The translations under genes and the position numbers were made by a program. 12,878 bases of DNA from Actinomycetota bacterium. Lineage in GTDB: Bacteria; Actinomycetota; Actinomycetes; JACCUZ01. The notes beneath the pieces were generated by a model. That model was not told the origin of the DNA, did no database searches, and worked only from the letters and a program-made list of their open reading frames with translations. Numbering within the stretch: the first letter of the stretch is position 1; every line of letters begins with the position of its first letter. Where the stretch lies: positions 1-12,878 of the forward strand of contig JAVEDG010000333.1 of the NCBI GenBank assembly GCA_030841245.1, given 5' to 3'. Positions 11,730-12,878 of this stretch are shown piece by piece.

Positions 11730-12878
11730 GTGCGGAGGCAGTGGACCGACCGCGACCTGCGGGTGGCAGCGGTGTGCGCCTGCGCGCTCGCCGGCCTCCT
11801 CGTCGCGGCGACGCCGCTCGTCGCGCTGGGCGTGGCTTCGCGGGTCCCCACCTCGGAGGCTCCCTACGACTGGTTCGACCTAGCGATCGGGCCGGTGTGG
11901 GGAGCCGCAGGGCTGCTGCTGGTGCTCAAGCGGCCGCGGAACCCGATCGGGTGGCTGCTCGTGGCCTTTGTCGTCACCGGTTCGATCACCGGGTTCAGCG
12001 CGGCGTACGCGCTTCGCGGGCATGCCTTCCCGGCGGAGCACCTGGCCGGTGTCGGGGTCGCGTTGATGGCGGCGACGGCCTTCTGGCCGGCCCAGCTGTT
12101 CCTGCCCGTGACCGTGCTGTTGGTGCTCTACCCGACCGGCCATCTGCCCGCGCCATGGTGGCGCTGGGTCAACTGGACGGCGGCTTCCGGCATGGCCCTG
12201 GTGGCGGTGGGCCTGGCGACACTGCACGATTCCATCGACGACTGGTGGCCGTCGGCCCGTCCCGCCGTGGGCCTGCCGGACGCCGCAGGGGTCCCGGTGC
12301 TGCTGGTGGGAGCGGCTGCTCTTGTCGCGACGGCGGCTGTGACGGTGCTCGGCGCGTTCGTCCGCACGTGGCGGGCCCAGGCGCCGGAGCGCCAGCAGCT
12401 GTCGCTCCTGCTCGTCACCGGGATCGTCGCGGCGGCACTGCCCTTCCTGACCCAGAGCGACCTGCCGTTCCGGCTCGCATTGCTGGCCGTGCCGGTCGCC
12501 ATCGTGGTCGGGGTGCTGCGCTACGGCCTGCTCGGCATCGACGTGGTGGTCCGGCGCACCGTCCTGTACGGCGTGTTGACCGCCCTGGTCGTCGTCGTCT
12601 TCGTCGGTGTCACCGCCCTGCTGTCCGCCGCCGTGCCGGAAGGCCCGATGCCGCAGGTGCTGGCTGCGGCGGTCGTGGCCACCTGCCTGTTCCCCGTGCG
12701 GACCCGGCTGCAGCGGCTGGTCGACCGGCTCTTCTACGGCGAGCGGTCCGACCCGGTCGGCGCGCTCACCAGGCTCAGCAGCCAGGTGATGGACGCCGAG
12801 GCAGCGCCACTGCCCGGCGTGCTCGCGTCGCTGGCCGACGCCGTCCGCTCGCCGTACGTCGCGTTCCGTGCCACCGAC
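11730..12878 (+). CDS. Sensor histidine kinase, N-terminal membrane half (runs off the window)
   Basis: The 383 codons present contain about eight to ten membrane segments: a first at about residues 12-35, GAAGLLLVL followed by KRPRNPIGWLL, LPVTVLLVLYPTGHLPAPWWRW, and further pairs up to LYGVLTALVVVVFVGVTALL. The strings RPRNPIGWLL, LRYGLLGIDVVVRRTVLYG and RTRLQRLVDRLFYGERSDP are characteristic of actinobacterial NarL-type (HisKA_3) sensor kinases, where they precede a GAF-like region and the DHp/ATPase domains. Those catalytic parts lie beyond the window, so kinase activity is inferred. The signal is unknown; the multi-helix module suggests sensing within or at the membrane. A LuxR-type response regulator would be expected downstream. 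The gene is divergent from the disrupted secreted-protein gene, with about 170 bases between them and no clear promoter seen. Confidence 0.8.
   Translation, partial: MRRQWTDRDLRVAAVCACALAGLLVAATPLVALGVASRVPTSEAPYDWFDLAIGPVWGAAGLLLVLKRPRNPIGWLLVAFVVTGSITGFSAAYALRGHAFPAEHLAGVGVALMAATAFWPAQLFLPVTVLLVLYPTGHLPAPWWRWVNWTAASGMALVAVGLATLHDSIDDWWPSARPAVGLPDAAGVPVLLVGAAALVATAAVTVLGAFVRTWRAQAPERQQLSLLLVTGIVAAALPFLTQSDLPFRLALLAVPVAIVVGVLRYGLLGIDVVVRRTVLYGVLTALVVVVFVGVTALLSAAVPEGPMPQVLAAAVVATCLFPVRTRLQRLVDRLFYGERSDPVGALTRLSSQVMDAEAAPLPGVLASLADAVRSPYVAFRATD

Overview
The window is high-GC, densely packed bacterial DNA with short or overlapping gene junctions, GTG starts and several apparently leaderless starts. 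Gene content (SseC/DUF1416 beside a CysA2-type sulfurtransferase, DUF4395, nitrobindin, RsiG, a NarL-type histidine kinase N-terminus) points to an actinomycete. A Nocardioides-like member of the Propionibacteriales is my best guess, from the overall look and not from a search. No rRNA, tRNA, CRISPR array, IS element or prophage was seen. Layout, left to right. (1) 1-1400, plus strand: the 3' end of a MoaD/ThiS-type sulfur carrier gene, a stem-loop, an unrecognised polytopic membrane protein, and a membrane-anchored thioredoxin. (2) 1400-3137, plus strand: a sulfur operon. A 24-codon leader peptide ending in Leu-Cys-Pro-Ala-Ser precedes DUF4395, a tandem rhodanese sulfurtransferase and SseC, which overlap by start/stop codons. 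The leader's stop region can pair over 8-9 bp with the Shine-Dalgarno of the first structural gene, the layout expected of a cysteine-responsive translational attenuator. (3) 3170-5187, plus strand: a 34-residue membrane peptide, a ferric nitrobindin-like heme protein, a Fur-family regulator with Nur-like histidines, and YgfZ (Fe-S/folate protein), nearly all overlapping by a few bases; this suggests an operon for heme/NO, metal and Fe-S homeostasis. (4) 5184-8253, minus strand: dtd (D-aminoacyl-tRNA deacylase) and an 861-residue DUF4388 protein. The latter carries seven exact 19-residue Ala-Trp-x-x-His-x-x-aromatic repeats followed by fifteen 8-residue EEAERxAx repeats. (5) 8440-10862, plus strand: a BKACE-family beta-keto acid cleavage enzyme translationally coupled to an RsiG-type c-di-GMP-binding anti-sigma factor with both signature motifs intact, then a class 3 (ReAV-type) L-asparaginase. 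(6) 10867-11558, minus strand: a small four-helix membrane protein and a probably frameshifted secreted-protein gene. (7) 11730-end, plus strand: the membrane-sensor half of a histidine kinase that runs off the window. The items most worth a second look are the leader-peptide/SD-sequestering attenuator, the Trp/His 19-mer repeat domain, and the RsiG gene sitting in an operon with a metabolic enzyme.
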